This document shows, in pieces, positions 42,305 to 51,669 of a DNA stretch of 64,000 nt. The stretch's first letter is position 1; every line of letters starts with the position of its first letter. The DNA lies in assembly GCA_030156895.1 (NCBI GenBank), contig JASGLP010000003.1:35444-99443 (forward strand). Reading direction: 5' to 3'. The position numbers and the translations under genes are program-made. The notes beneath the pieces were generated by a model. That model ran no database searches. It was not told the origin of the DNA and was given only the letters and a program-made list of their open reading frames with translations. Source of the stretch: Eubacteriaceae bacterium (GTDB taxonomy: Bacteria; Bacillota; Clostridia; Eubacteriales; Eubacteriaceae).

Positions 42305-42661
42305 TTAATGATGGTGATGTCCAGGAGGAGCCCCTTTATAATCTCTGATATAGTCAAGCTTCCTACTTTCCATTTTGGCAATCGCTTCATGACCCGACAT
42401 GCCATCACCTTTAAAACGGGTGATGCCTTCATCAGCCAAAACGTAAAAGGCCGTCTCTTCAATTTCACCGGTAAATACGCATTCGCAGCCATAAGCTTTA
42501 ATTTTTTCGGCCCAATCAAGCCCTTGTGAATCACTGCTGATTTCCGCTTTGATCTGCGCCTGATTATCGGTATCCAGAAGCAGCAGATACGGCGCTTTTT
42601 CGAATTCTTTAGCCACCTGATCAGCAAGGCTATTGCCACAGCTTGTTAATGCAATTTTCAT
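42305..42661 (-). CDS. NifX/NifB-type cofactor-binding protein
   Basis: 118 residues: MKIALTSCGNSLADQVAKEFEKAPYLLLLDT, then GLDWAEKIKAYGCECVFTGEIEETAFYVLADEGITRF, and a histidine-rich tail ending GHHHH. This is the NifX fold in the form found in anaerobic cluster-handling loci. It lies alone beside the tRNA and is the third such domain in the window, after those at 11431 and 15761. The His tail suggests metal binding. AAAGGAG precedes the start. Confidence 0.82.
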   Translation of the reverse strand: MKIALTSCGNSLADQVAKEFEKAPYLLLLDTDNQAQIKAEISSDSQGLDWAEKIKAYGCECVFTGEIEETAFYVLADEGITRFKGDGMSGHEAIAKMESRKLDYIRDYKGAPPGHHHH

Positions 42662-42857
42662 TCATTTCTCCTTTTATTCATTATGATTGAACAGTTCAAA
42701 TTTTTATACACGCTAACACTATTATTTTACCGCTAATTTTCTAAAATCGCAAGAAAACTCTGTCACCGTTTTCATCGAAAGCTTCATTAATTTTAAGACC
42801 ATTAGTTTACCATAACAGCTTTTGGGGTAAAACATTCCATATCAAGGAGGTGACCTC

Positions 42858-43742
42858 ATGAACGTCATTGATATAAATGGTCTGACTAAATATTACGGCA
42901 AACACAAGGGCATCGAAGATGTCAGCTTTTCCGTTGAGGAAGGTGAAATCTTTGGTTTTATCGGACCTAACGGCGCCGGTAAATCCACAACCATCAGAAC
43001 CCTTTTAGCCCTCATTTATCCGACTAAAGGTTCAGCCACAATATTTGGTAAAGACTGCATAAAATACGGTCACGAAATCCGCCGGGACATCGGCTATCTG
43101 CCATCTGAAGTTTTCTATTATGAGCACATGAAAGTACTGGAGGTTTTAAAATATTCAGCCAGCTTCTATGATAATGTCAATCCCGCCCGCATCAAAGAAC
43201 TGGCGGATATTATGGATCTGGATCTAAACAAGCGGATTGATGATCTATCCTACGGTAATAAGAAAAAGGTTGGGATCGTCCAGGGCCTTTTACATGAACC
43301 CAAGCTGATTATCCTCGATGAACCCACCAGCGGACTGGATCCCCTGATGCAGCAAAAGTTTTTCGACCTGATCCGTAAAGAAAACGAACTGGGTGCCACT
43401 GTTTTATTTTCTTCACACATTCTTTCGGAAGTGCAAAAACTCTGTCACCGGGTCGCCATCATCAAAGACGGTACTATTGTGGATATTAAAGATATTCAGG
43501 AAATGCGCCGGAATAACTATAAAAAAGTGATGCTGGAGTTTGACGGTATCATTGATATCAGTCATTTTAATCTGCCCGGTGTGACGCGGCTAACGCTGGA
43601 AAACAATGTGATGGAATTCTTATATAAGGGCGATATCAATAAGATCATCCAGCGCTTACAGGGCGTCAAACTAGCCAATATGTTGATCGAAGAACCCACG
43701 CTGGAAGAGATCTTTATGCATTATTATCAGAAGGAGGAATAG
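42858..43742 (+). CDS. ABC-2 type exporter, ATP-binding protein
   Basis: 294 residues: Walker A GPNGAGKST (near residue 37), LSYGNKKKVGIVQGLL signature, IILDEPTSGLDPL (Walker B) and SSHILSEVQ (H-loop), with a C-terminal extension typical of the BcrA/DrrA group. It powers the two permeases that follow at 2- and 16-base spacings. GGAGGTGA precedes the ATG. Substrate unknown; a lipid-like compound or antimicrobial peptide is usual for such systems. Confidence 0.92.
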   Translation: MNVIDINGLTKYYGKHKGIEDVSFSVEEGEIFGFIGPNGAGKSTTIRTLLALIYPTKGSATIFGKDCIKYGHEIRRDIGYLPSEVFYYEHMKVLEVLKYSASFYDNVNPARIKELADIMDLDLNKRIDDLSYGNKKKVGIVQGLLHEPKLIILDEPTSGLDPLMQQKFFDLIRKENELGATVLFSSHILSEVQKLCHRVAIIKDGTIVDIKDIQEMRRNNYKKVMLEFDGIIDISHFNLPGVTRLTLENNVMEFLYKGDINKIIQRLQGVKLANMLIEEPTLEEIFMHYYQKEE

Positions 43743-43744
43743 CC

Positions 43745-44542
43745 ATGAATATGATCAAACAGGAGCTTAGAATGAACCTCCGTTCGCTGATCACCTGGTG
43801 CCTGTCTCTTTTAGCCATCCTGATTCTGTTTATGCTTTTTTTCCCGGCCCTATCTGACCAGATGGAAGAATTTCAAAAAGTTTTCAACAGTTTCCCCCCG
43901 GCTTTTCAGGCGGCATTAAAACTTGATACCATCACTATCGACAGCATTATGGGCTACTATCAGTTCGCCTTTTCTTTCATCCTGCTGGGTGGCGCCATTC
44001 AGGCTATGAATCTGGGCGTTGCCATTATCTCCCAGGAGGTGCGGATGAAGACCGGCGATTTTCTCTTTGTCAAGCCCATCACCAGAAACCGGGTAGTGAC
44101 CATGAAAATGCTGGCAGCTCTGATTCTGATTACCATGACCAATCTCATTTTGGGCATCGGTGCCTCTATTGTGCTTTTGATCACCGATGCACAAAGCTTT
44201 GATTTAAAAACCTTCTTGTTAATTAATGGCAGCCTGTTTTTTACCCAACTGTTTTTTTTAAGTCTCGGACTCTTCCTTTCCGCTTTTTTAAAACGAATCC
44301 GTACGGTTCTGCCCTTAAGCCTGGGTGTGGTTTTCTTCTTTTATGTCATCTCAATGATTCAGGAAACCGTTAACGACCCAAAATTGCGTCTGATCTCACC
44401 CTTTGACTATTTCAATCTGGCTGAAATTATGGAACGCATGGAATACAATGCCTTTTATCTGCTCCTATGGATGCTGCTGATAATCCTCTTTGTTCTCGGT
44501 ACCTATTGGCTCTTTCGGCGTAAAGATCTTCCGGCTATTTGA
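43745..44542 (+). CDS. ABC-2 type exporter, permease subunit
   Basis: 265 residues with six membrane segments, including an extracytoplasmic loop after the first (LSDQMEEFQKVFNSFPP). It has the N-terminal motif of the ABC-2 group in which the first helix follows a basic segment (MIKQELRMNLRSLITW). A paralogue of the next gene (about 265 residues each), so the two probably form a heterodimer. AAGGAGG is placed at the start. Confidence 0.88.
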   Translation: MNMIKQELRMNLRSLITWCLSLLAILILFMLFFPALSDQMEEFQKVFNSFPPAFQAALKLDTITIDSIMGYYQFAFSFILLGGAIQAMNLGVAIISQEVRMKTGDFLFVKPITRNRVVTMKMLAALILITMTNLILGIGASIVLLITDAQSFDLKTFLLINGSLFFTQLFFLSLGLFLSAFLKRIRTVLPLSLGVVFFFYVISMIQETVNDPKLRLISPFDYFNLAEIMERMEYNAFYLLLWMLLIILFVLGTYWLFRRKDLPAI

Positions 44543-44558
44543 AAGTCAGGTGATATAA

Positions 44559-45356
44559 ATGAATGTTTTATTGAAAGAATTAAAACTCAATCTCAAATCT
44601 TTGATTATCTGGTGTCTGGCTCAATGCTTTATCATTTTTGCCGGTATGATGAAATATCAGGGCTTTGCCGACTCCGAGGTGGATGTAAGCGCCCTCTTTG
44701 ACAGCCTGCCCAAAGAAGTACTAACTGTGCTGGGCATGGAAAGTGTGAACATCGCCACCATTCCCGGCTTTTACTCGGTTTTCTTTTTGTATTTCATGCT
44801 ATTGGCCGCGGTCCATGCCATTATGTATGGGGCGATCGCTGTATCCCGCGAAGAACGGGATCACTGTGCTGATTTCATCTACACCAGACCGCGTCGGCGT
44901 TTTCAGATTATCACCCCAAAACTGATAGGCGGCGTGATCAACCTGATCGTTTTTAACGCCGTAACCTTTGTGGCTTCAGTTGGCTTTATCGCCTATTATA
45001 ACGATGGCAATGGCATGATCAGTGAGGTTTCCGTGACTATGCTGGCACTTTTTTTCCTGCAGCTTTTCTTTCTGGCGATTGGCTCTTTCTTTGGAGCCAT
45101 CAGCCCGTCCACAAAAATTGCGACCTCACTATCAACCGGATTTGTGATGTTGACTTTCCTGTTTTCGGTCATCGCTGATCTTGTAGACGCAGCAGATTTT
45201 TTAGGTACCCTGTCACCCTTTAACGCTTTTAACGCCCAGGATCTGGTGATCAATGGCCAGTTAGAAGGGCTACCAGCCCTGATTCTTTTAGCTGCAACAC
45301 TTGTCTTTTCTGGCCTCTGTATCCTCAGCTTTCACTTTAGAAATTTGAAAACCTGA
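44559..45356 (+). CDS. ABC-2 type exporter, permease subunit
   Basis: 265 residues, six membrane segments, with the same architecture as the gene before (LKELKLNLKSLIIWCLAQ; FADSEVDVSALFDSLPKEV). It pairs with that permease and the ATPase to make a three-gene exporter. AGGTGA precedes the ATG. A bidirectional terminator hairpin follows in the gap to deoC. Confidence 0.88.
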   Translation: MNVLLKELKLNLKSLIIWCLAQCFIIFAGMMKYQGFADSEVDVSALFDSLPKEVLTVLGMESVNIATIPGFYSVFFLYFMLLAAVHAIMYGAIAVSREERDHCADFIYTRPRRRFQIITPKLIGGVINLIVFNAVTFVASVGFIAYYNDGNGMISEVSVTMLALFFLQLFFLAIGSFFGAISPSTKIATSLSTGFVMLTFLFSVIADLVDAADFLGTLSPFNAFNAQDLVINGQLEGLPALILLAATLVFSGLCILSFHFRNLKT

Positions 45357-45382
45357 AAAACAATCAACAGAAATACTTATCC

Positions 45383-45432
45383 ACAAAAAAAAGCCTAACT
45401 ACATCAAGTAAACTTGAATTGGAGTCAGACTT
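45383..45432 (-). terminator. Terminator of the deoC transcript
   Basis: AAGCCTAACT pairs with AGTCAGACTT around an inner hairpin TCAAG..CTTGA, and the minus-strand transcript ends in eight T. Confidence 0.65.
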
Positions 45433-45463
45433 TAAGTATTTTTGCTTAAGGCTAAATCCTTAT

Positions 45464-46129
45464 TTAATAACCCGAAACTTCTTGACCTTTTAACATTTTC
45501 ACCGCCGAGCTAGTGCCAATCCGGTCACAGCCTGCTTCAATGAAGGCAATCAGGTCATCAACTGATTTGACCCCACCAGCTGCTTTCATTTTAACATCCG
45601 GACCGATATTCTTCTTAAATAAAAGAATATCTGCCATGGTGGCACCACCGGTTCCAAATCCGGTTGAGGTTTTTATGTAATCAGCCCCGGCCTTGGTTAC
45701 CAGTTTGCAGACCCGCACTTTTTCGTCTTCCGTCAAAAAGCAGGTTTCAACAATCACTTTTAAAACATTGTCGCCAACGGCTTCTTTTATCTGTGCAATT
45801 TCATCCTGAACATAATCATCATTGCCATCTTTGAGCCGACCGATATTAATAACCATATCGATTTCTTTGGCGCCTTTTGCAATGGCATCCTTAGCCTCAA
45901 AAACTTTCGTTTCTGTCGTACTGTAGCCTAAAGGAAAGCCGATTACGGTACAAATATTTAATTGCTGACCGTAGGTTTCTTTGATTCTTTCAATAAAGGC
46001 AGCCGGGATACAGACCGAAGCGGTCTGGTATTCAATGGCATCTTTACAGATTTCCTGAATATCTGTCCAGGTGGCAAAGGGCTTTAGCAGGGTGTGATCG
46101 ATGTGTGATAATATTTCCGAGTTTGTCAT
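45464..46129 (-). CDS. deoC: Deoxyribose-phosphate aldolase
   Basis: 221 residues of the DeoC/FbaB TIM barrel family: IDHTLLKPFATWTDI, AIEYQTASVCIPAAFI, VIGFPLGYSTTETK and the Schiff-base lysine in GADYIKTSTGFGTGG, followed by KAAGGVKSVDDLIAFIEAG. It splits deoxyribose 5-phosphate to glyceraldehyde 3-phosphate and acetaldehyde. I start it at the ATG at 46129 behind GGAGAGA. It is last of a minus-strand set with the FGGY kinase and may act on the product of that locus. Confidence 0.95.
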   Translation of the reverse strand: MTNSEILSHIDHTLLKPFATWTDIQEICKDAIEYQTASVCIPAAFIERIKETYGQQLNICTVIGFPLGYSTTETKVFEAKDAIAKGAKEIDMVINIGRLKDGNDDYVQDEIAQIKEAVGDNVLKVIVETCFLTEDEKVRVCKLVTKAGADYIKTSTGFGTGGATMADILLFKKNIGPDVKMKAAGGVKSVDDLIAFIEAGCDRIGTSSAVKMLKGQEVSGY

Positions 46130-46167
46130 ATCTCTCTCCAATTTTCTTTTTTAACAAGCTTAGCTTT

Positions 46168-46252
46168 CAGCTTCTAGGCAAACCCCGCACCGACCAATAG
46201 GATTTCACAGTCGGTGCTCAGGTATCCAAATTCACTATATCTTCATTTTGCA
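46168..46252 (+). repeat. Dispersed intergenic repeat, copy B (internally deleted)
   Basis: About 85 bp. It keeps both outer ends and both inverted repeats (GCACCGACCAATAGG at 46187 and GTCGGTGC at 46210-46217) of the 184-bp element but has lost its middle. It lies between deoC and the FGGY kinase gene. Flanking duplicated palindromes are not clear here. Confidence 0.75.
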
Positions 46253-46263
46253 AGTAACCTATT

Positions 46264-47775
46264 TCAGTCTTTTGCCATGGTATCTTTAAGGCCTTCATAA
46301 ATTTCTGTATAGGTATTGAATACTTTCTGGTAAGTATCATACAGATCTTTATTGGGGCTGACTGTATAAGCTTCCTTGACCATCCCGTTGGTTCCATCAA
46401 CGAAAGAATCGTAGGCGCCAGCACCAACAGCTGATACGATTGCACAACCCAGAACGCTGGCACTTGAGTCTTCAGTTACCACAATCGGTTTACCGGTTAC
46501 ATCGGCAATAATCTGCATCCAGGTGGCATCTTTTGTTACGCCACCACAACCGACAATAATATCAATCGGGCATCCCTGAGCTTCAAAGTTGTCAATAATG
46601 TTTTTGGTTCCTAAAGCAACCGATTCAAGCAGGGCCCGATAAATATGGGCTTTGGTATGACTTAAGGTCAGGCCGTAAATCACCCCTTTGGCATTGGCAT
46701 CTTTATAAGGGGTTCGATTACCCTGGAAGAAATCAAGAGCGACCAAGCCTTCAGCTCCAGCAGGGATATCGGCAATTAATTCATTCATGTAGGCATAGGG
46801 ATTATCCATCTTATTTAAATCGAATTCCCGCATAAACCACTTAATAATTGATCCGGCCGAGATCTGGCCACCTTCCAGCAGCCACTGATCCGGTACGATG
46901 GCGTTGTTGTAAGGACCCCAGATACCATTTAAGTTTAATTTCTTTTCGGAAAATGCCAATTGGACAAAACTGGTTCACATAATCATGGCCAGTTTTCCCG
47001 GCGCAGCTACACCAAGTCCCAACATTCCGATATGGGCATCAATACCGCCCTGGACAACTTTCATATTGGGATTTAAATCATACTGATCGGCAAACTCCCG
47101 ATTAAGGGTTCCAACCATTTCCCCAACGTGTTTAACATCAAGCACCAGTTTTTCCTCGTAATCTTCAAAGCCCACCTGTTTGAAGAATTCACCGTTCCAA
47201 CCGCCTTCGCATTCCACATAATTCCACTTGCAGGTTGAATTACAGATAGAAGTAGCAAATTCTCCGCATAGCTGATAGTTCATCCAGTCCAGTTGTTCAA
47301 TGATTTTATAACTCTCCTGATATAATTCCGGCTGATTGTTTTTAATCCACAAAATTTTGGGAATCATCCATTCAACTGAATCTTCACCCCCACTGTAGGT
47401 AAGAACTGGATGCTTAGTATCGTTGATGATTTTCATTTCTTTTTTAGCCCGGGTATCCATCCACATAATCGCATCAGCTAAAGGTTTTCCGTTTTCATCA
47501 ACCGGCAGTACAGTAGATGAAGTTGAACAGACGCTGACGGCTTCAATACTGTGTCTGATTCCTTTGGAAAGTCCGGACATTACATTTTTAACGGCTTCAT
47601 TAAAACAGGACCACCAGTCACCGGCTTTCTGTTCAGCCCAGCCAGCATGAGGATAATAGGTTTCATAAACCTGTTCATCACCAGCTACTACATTCCCGGC
47701 AATATCAGTAACCACCACGCGAACACTCTGTGTCCCCGTATCAACGCCCATAAAGTACTTTGCATTATTTTCCAT
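46264..47775 (-). pseudogene. FGGY-family carbohydrate kinase with in-frame TGA
   Basis: One frame of 504 codons, interrupted once by TGA at 46975-46977. The N-terminal part has YFMGVDTGTQSVRVVVTD, ADAIMWMDTRA and QGGIDAHIGMLGLG. The C-terminal part has GPYNNAIVPDQWLLEGGQIS, IVGCGGVTKDATWMQIIADV and SSASVLGCAIVSA. The stop replaces the first residue of the conserved GTS motif after KLAMIM: GGA to TGA is one base change. The group is ribulokinase/xylulokinase-like, so a pentulose kinase. The start ATG at 47775 follows GGGGGG. It is either inactivated or a sequencing error. Confidence 0.88.
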
Positions 47776-47950
47776 TAATTTTCCCCCCATGGAACCCTTT
47801 TCTTAAAGCTTAAAAAAATAAAACATTGAATATCGTTTGTTATTTACGCTTTATTTTTTCATTGCGTTTATTTTAAACTCATTCTAGCATCATATTTTTA
47901 CGGTGTCAATAACAAAAACGTCAATTTTTTACTTTTTTTGTTCGAATCAT

Positions 47951-47979
47951 TTGTCAAACGTGCGTCAATCCTTTATAAT
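47951..47979 (+). promoter_or_regulatory. Promoter of the RpiR-type regulator
   Basis: TTGTCA (47951-47956), a 17-base spacer and TATAAT (47974-47979), about 32 bases before the gene start. Confidence 0.6.
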
Positions 47980-48010
47980 GACAGTGAAAACAAAATGGAG
48001 GTTTTACTAT

Positions 48011-48856
48011 TTGGCTTCACTCTTAACGGACATCCGTACAAAATATAATTTATTTTCAAAAAATCAGAAGAATATTGCAGACTATATCCTAGATCATCCC
48101 GACACGGTTTCTCTTTTATCAATTACTGAACTGGCCACAAAATGTGATACCAGTGAAACAACGGTAATGCGTCTTTTAAAAAAGCTGGATTACAGTTCCT
48201 ATCAGATTTTCAGAATTAATTTGGCTAAGGAATTCTCTGAAAGCCCTTCTGAAAGTATTATTGAAGAGCTGTTAAACAATGATGACGCCTCAGCCATTAA
48301 AAAGAAAGTGATCGGTCATACCATCACTGCCATCAGCGATTTGGAGCATTCATTGGCAGATACAACGATTGAAGAAGCTCTCAAGCTGCTTTTATCGGCT
48401 GACCGCATCCTTTTTTACGGTGTTGGCGCTTCGGCTTCCATTGCCATGGATGCCATGCACAAATTCGGTAAACTGGGCCTGAACGTCATCTCTTATCCCG
48501 ACCCCCACTTTATGAACATTATCTGCTCCCATGTCACCGCAAAAGATGTTTTCTTTGCGGTCTCCCATACCGGCGAAAGCATTGAAGTTTTAAATGCCCT
48601 TGCCATCGCTAAAGAAAACAATTGCCAGATTATCGGGCTGTCCAGTTTTGGCAACTCCACCCTGGCGCAAAAAGCGGATGTTTTTTTGTCCAGCTCGACC
48701 AATGACAAGAAATATCACTCGGAAGCCATGGCCTCGCGAATAGTTCAACTGACCATCATTGATATTTTATATTTATCGGCCTTTATGCAACACGAAGACC
48801 AGTATTATGATGCCCTGAACCGTTCCCGAACGGCTGTCGGTTTAAATAAAACCTGA
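48011..48856 (+). CDS. RpiR/MurR-family transcriptional regulator
   Basis: 281 residues: an N-terminal helix-turn-helix (QKNIADYILDHPDTVSLLSITELATKCDTSETTVMRLLKKL) and a C-terminal SIS sugar-phosphate-binding domain (DRILFYGVGASASIAMDAMHKF, FFAVSHTGESIEVLN). I start it at the TTG at 48011, nine bases behind GGAGG; earlier in-frame codons lack a ribosome site. It diverges from the FGGY kinase and precedes the dehydrogenase gene, so it probably controls both in response to a sugar phosphate. Confidence 0.92.
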   Translation: MASLLTDIRTKYNLFSKNQKNIADYILDHPDTVSLLSITELATKCDTSETTVMRLLKKLDYSSYQIFRINLAKEFSESPSESIIEELLNNDDASAIKKKVIGHTITAISDLEHSLADTTIEEALKLLLSADRILFYGVGASASIAMDAMHKFGKLGLNVISYPDPHFMNIICSHVTAKDVFFAVSHTGESIEVLNALAIAKENNCQIIGLSSFGNSTLAQKADVFLSSSTNDKKYHSEAMASRIVQLTIIDILYLSAFMQHEDQYYDALNRSRTAVGLNKT

Positions 48857-48879
48857 TTCAACCACCTGGAGGTATTAAA

Positions 48880-49926
48880 ATGAGCATTCTCACCTTTATT
48901 GGCGCCGGCCAAATGGCCTCAGCCCTGACCTTTCCCGCCACCCTTAACGGCCACCAGATTCGACTGGTGGGAACCCATCTGGATCGGGACATAATCGATT
49001 CTGTTCAATAAACAGGCTTTCATCCAACCCTGAAACGGCAGCTTCCCAAGCATAATATTACCGCTTTTCAAATTGAAGCGGTCCTTGATGCTATTGCCGG
49101 TGCTGATGCCATCCTTTGCGGTGTCAGTTCTTTTGGCGTTGACTGGTTTGCCGAAAAAATCCTGCCTCTGATTCCCGATTCAATCCCTGTTCTCTCAGTT
49201 ACCAAGGGGATGATCGACCTTGAAGATGGCGCCATGATGACCTACCCCGACTATTTTGTATCCCAACTGCCGTCGGGCAAAAAGCTTTCACTAAGCGCCA
49301 TCGGCGGCCCCTGTACCAGCTATGAACTGGCCGACGGCGACCACTCAACCGTCGCCTTCTGTGGCAAAAACAAGGATGATCTGCAATTTTTTAAAAGTAT
49401 TTTTGAAGGGCCCTATTACCATATCAGTCTGTCAACTGATGTTCAGGGTCTTGAATGCGCTGTTGCCCTAAAAAACGCCTACGCTCTGGGTGTCTCTCTG
49501 GCTGTCGGCCTGGCTATTGGCGCCGACGGCAAAGGAATTGAACACTATAATTCTCAGGCGGCACTATTCGGCCAGAGCGTTAAGGAAATGCGAAAACTCC
49601 TAAGCCTGATTGGTGGGAAAGATGAAAATATCATTTATGGTGCCGGCGATCTTTATGTCACTATTTTTGGCGGCCGAACCCGGCGGATTGGCACCCTGCT
49701 GGGCCAGGGTTATTCCTTTGATGATGCCATGAAACAGCTCGAAGGTGTGACGCTGGAATCCATCGTAATTGCCACCCGAACTGCCCGAGCTGTCCGAAAA
49801 CTGGCAGATAAGCAAAAGGCTAAGCTTTCCGATTTTCCCCTGCTGATGCACGTGGATGAGCTGATCTCACAAAATAAAAGAGTTGATATCCCCTGGCAGC
49901 TGTTTGAAGATACTTTTTGTGAATAG
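48880..49926 (+). pseudogene. GpsA-like glycerol-3-phosphate dehydrogenase with in-frame TAA
   Basis: One frame of 349 codons with a TAA at 49009-49011 (codon 44). Upstream are the Rossmann start (ILTFIGAGQMASALTFPAT) and downstream are SVTKGMIDLEDG, IGGPCTSYELAD (the GGP..YEL motif), ECAVALKNAYALGVSLAVGLAIG and GDLYVTIFGGRTRRIGTLLG. It is a member of the NAD(P)-dependent glycerol-3-phosphate dehydrogenase family with an unknown substrate. AAA or CAA to TAA is one base change. The GGAGG site precedes the ATG. The last codons overlap repeat copy C. Confidence 0.88.
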
Positions 49927-50008
49927 ACAACTCCCGCACCAGGCAGTTGGATTTCGTAGGTGGCGCGGAACTGATAAAATTAACTGAGTGCCCTGCCATT
50001 TAACAGTT
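49917..50008 (+). repeat. Dispersed intergenic repeat, copy C (degenerate)
   Basis: About 92 bp similar to copies A and D over both outer ends (TAGACAAC..CCCGCACC at the left; GATAAAATTAACT at the right) with the middle lost. It begins in the last codons of the GpsA-like gene, so the TAG stop is inside the element. Confidence 0.65.
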
Positions 50009-50140
50009 TGACGCTTGCTATTTTTGTTCTGCCTTGTAGACTCATCCGACAAAGGCTTCCAACTAAAAACTTGGCAGCAGCTAAATGATGTATGTTATAA
50101 TTAAATCTATCTCATTTTCACATCAAACACGGAGGAATAA

Positions 50141-51382
50141 ATGAATAACAATCCCACCGAAGACCGAGAGATTAGCCAACCTTATCTTAAACATACCGGC
50201 TTGGTTATCTTTCTGGCTTTAATGAACGCTTTTATCCCTTTATCCACGGATATGTATCTGCCGGCTCTGCCCAGCATGAGTGCCTATTTTAACAGCAGCT
50301 CGGCAATCACCAATCTGACACTCAGCAGCTTCTTTTTATTTTATGCCATCGGCATTCTTTTCTGGGGACCGCTCAGTGATAAGTTCGGCCGGCGCCGCAT
50401 TCTTTTGATCGGCAGCATTATTTATGCTCTCAGCAGCATCGCCTGTGCTCTGGCCATTAATGTCACCTTTCTGATTGGCGCCCGCATCATGCAGGGAATT
50501 GGTGCCGGCGGCATTACTTCGGTTGCCATGGCCATCATCAAAGACTCCTATTCCGGAAAAAAACGCGAATCCATTCTGGCCGTCTGTCAGGCCATTGCCG
50601 GACTGGCGCCCATGCTGGCCCCGATTATCGGAAGTTTATTACTTCATTTCGCCGACTGGCGCGGTTCATTCTGGGTTTTGGCCATTATCAGCCTGATTAA
50701 TCTGGTTTTTTCTCTGCTTTTTAAAGAAACTCTCCAGGATGAAGATCGCTATAGCGGCAGTCTTTTCGGTGCGGTTGGCCGTCTCTTTGTCGTTGCCAAG
50801 AATAAAGCTTTTATCATTCCAGCTCTGATTTTTTCCATCAGCTCGCTGCCATTTATGGGCTATATTGCGGTTTCTTCCTACATCTATGTGGACTATTTCG
50901 GCCTAAGCGCTCAGACCTATAGTGTCTTTTTCGCCGCCAATGCCCTCTTATCCTTAGCCGGACCATTTATTTATGTCAAATTCCTAAGTAATATGGATAA
51001 AAAATGGTTTGCCACCCTAACCCTGTCAATGGCTACCCTGAGCGGCATCGCTGTGATGACCATTGGCCGCAGCTCACCCTATTTGTTCTGGGCTTCATTT
51101 TTGTTGATGTCCTTATCTGGAACCATCGTTCGTCCTTTCAGCACCAACCTGCTTTTAAATCAGCAAAAAGGCGATACTGGCTCAGCCGCCTCGCTGATTG
51201 GTACCCTCTTTACGGTACTGGGCAGCGTTGGCATGTCACTGGCATCTTTGCCCTGGGCCGATACCGTTTTGGGCCTGGGCCTGATCATAGCTGGCTTCTC
51301 GGTCTTTTCGCTGCTGGCATGGAACATCACTGTCCGCTCCAGTCTTTCTATTATCGGCCTCGAAAACGGACCCAAGTCCTAA
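50141..51382 (+). CDS. Bcr/CflA-type MFS drug efflux transporter
   Basis: 413 residues with about 12 membrane segments: NAFIPLSTDMYLPALPSM (motif D1 of the Bcr/CflA group), GPLSDKFGRRRILL (motif A) and the GARIMQGIGAGGITSVAMAIIKD stretch (motif C region). It expels drugs or amino-acid derivatives by proton antiport. GGAGG precedes the ATG. Alone in its unit, followed by repeat copy D. Confidence 0.93.
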   Translation: MNNNPTEDREISQPYLKHTGLVIFLALMNAFIPLSTDMYLPALPSMSAYFNSSSAITNLTLSSFFLFYAIGILFWGPLSDKFGRRRILLIGSIIYALSSIACALAINVTFLIGARIMQGIGAGGITSVAMAIIKDSYSGKKRESILAVCQAIAGLAPMLAPIIGSLLLHFADWRGSFWVLAIISLINLVFSLLFKETLQDEDRYSGSLFGAVGRLFVVAKNKAFIIPALIFSISSLPFMGYIAVSSYIYVDYFGLSAQTYSVFFAANALLSLAGPFIYVKFLSNMDKKWFATLTLSMATLSGIAVMTIGRSSPYLFWASFLLMSLSGTIVRPFSTNLLLNQQKGDTGSAASLIGTLFTVLGSVGMSLASLPWADTVLGLGLIIAGFSVFSLLAWNITVRSSLSIIGLENGPKS

Positions 51383-51392
51383 AGGCAACAAG

Positions 51393-51409
51393 CACAGAAA
51401 GTTCTGTGG
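51393..51409. repeat. Palindromic direct repeat left of repeat copy D
   Basis: The 17-base palindrome CACAGAAAGTTCTGTGG, ten bases after the MFS stop codon. A second copy at 51600-51616 brackets the element. Confidence 0.8.
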
Positions 51410-51599
51410 GTTCAGACCGAAGCAAAAGTTTATTTTACACCTAAGCACCGACAATTGGCTTTTCAGCTGTCTGCCTCGGGGCGAACAGTTGCCTAAAAAT
51501 TGCCTATGATTAGCACTTTCAAATTGGGCAACTGTACGAAACCGCGCGCAGACTGCGAAATCCAATTGGTCGGTGCGGAGTTTATATATACACAGTAAC
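51410..51599 (-). repeat. Dispersed intergenic repeat, copy D (full length)
   Basis: 190 bp that match copy A in reverse orientation, with the inverted repeats GCACCGACAATTGG (51445-51458) and CCAATTGGTCGGTGC (51562-51576). It is bracketed by a 17-bp palindrome that differs in sequence from the one around copy A. Confidence 0.85.
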
Positions 51600-51616
51600 C
51601 ACAGAAAGTTCTGTGG
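51600..51616. repeat. Palindromic direct repeat right of repeat copy D
   Basis: The same 17-base palindrome, here extended to AACCACAGAAAGTTCTGTGG and followed by TTTTT, a normal terminator. The original terminator of the MFS gene is probably this one. Confidence 0.8.
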
Positions 51617-51669
51617 TTTTTCTCTTTTTTGTGATAGAATAAGAGGACTTTATGCGAAGAAGGAAAACC

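Noticed and set aside
42220..42639. 139-residue frame over tRNA-Ser and the NifX gene
   Set aside because: It overlaps the tRNA and runs in another frame of the well-supported NifX-like gene; composition is that of a shadow.
46975..46977. TGA as selenocysteine in the FGGY kinase
   Set aside because: Homologues have Gly of the GTS motif at this place, no selenoprotein is known in the family and I see no convincing SECIS hairpin after it. A single base change is simpler.
51004..51444. 146-residue frame inside the MFS gene
   Set aside because: A shadow of the transporter in another frame, without a ribosome site.
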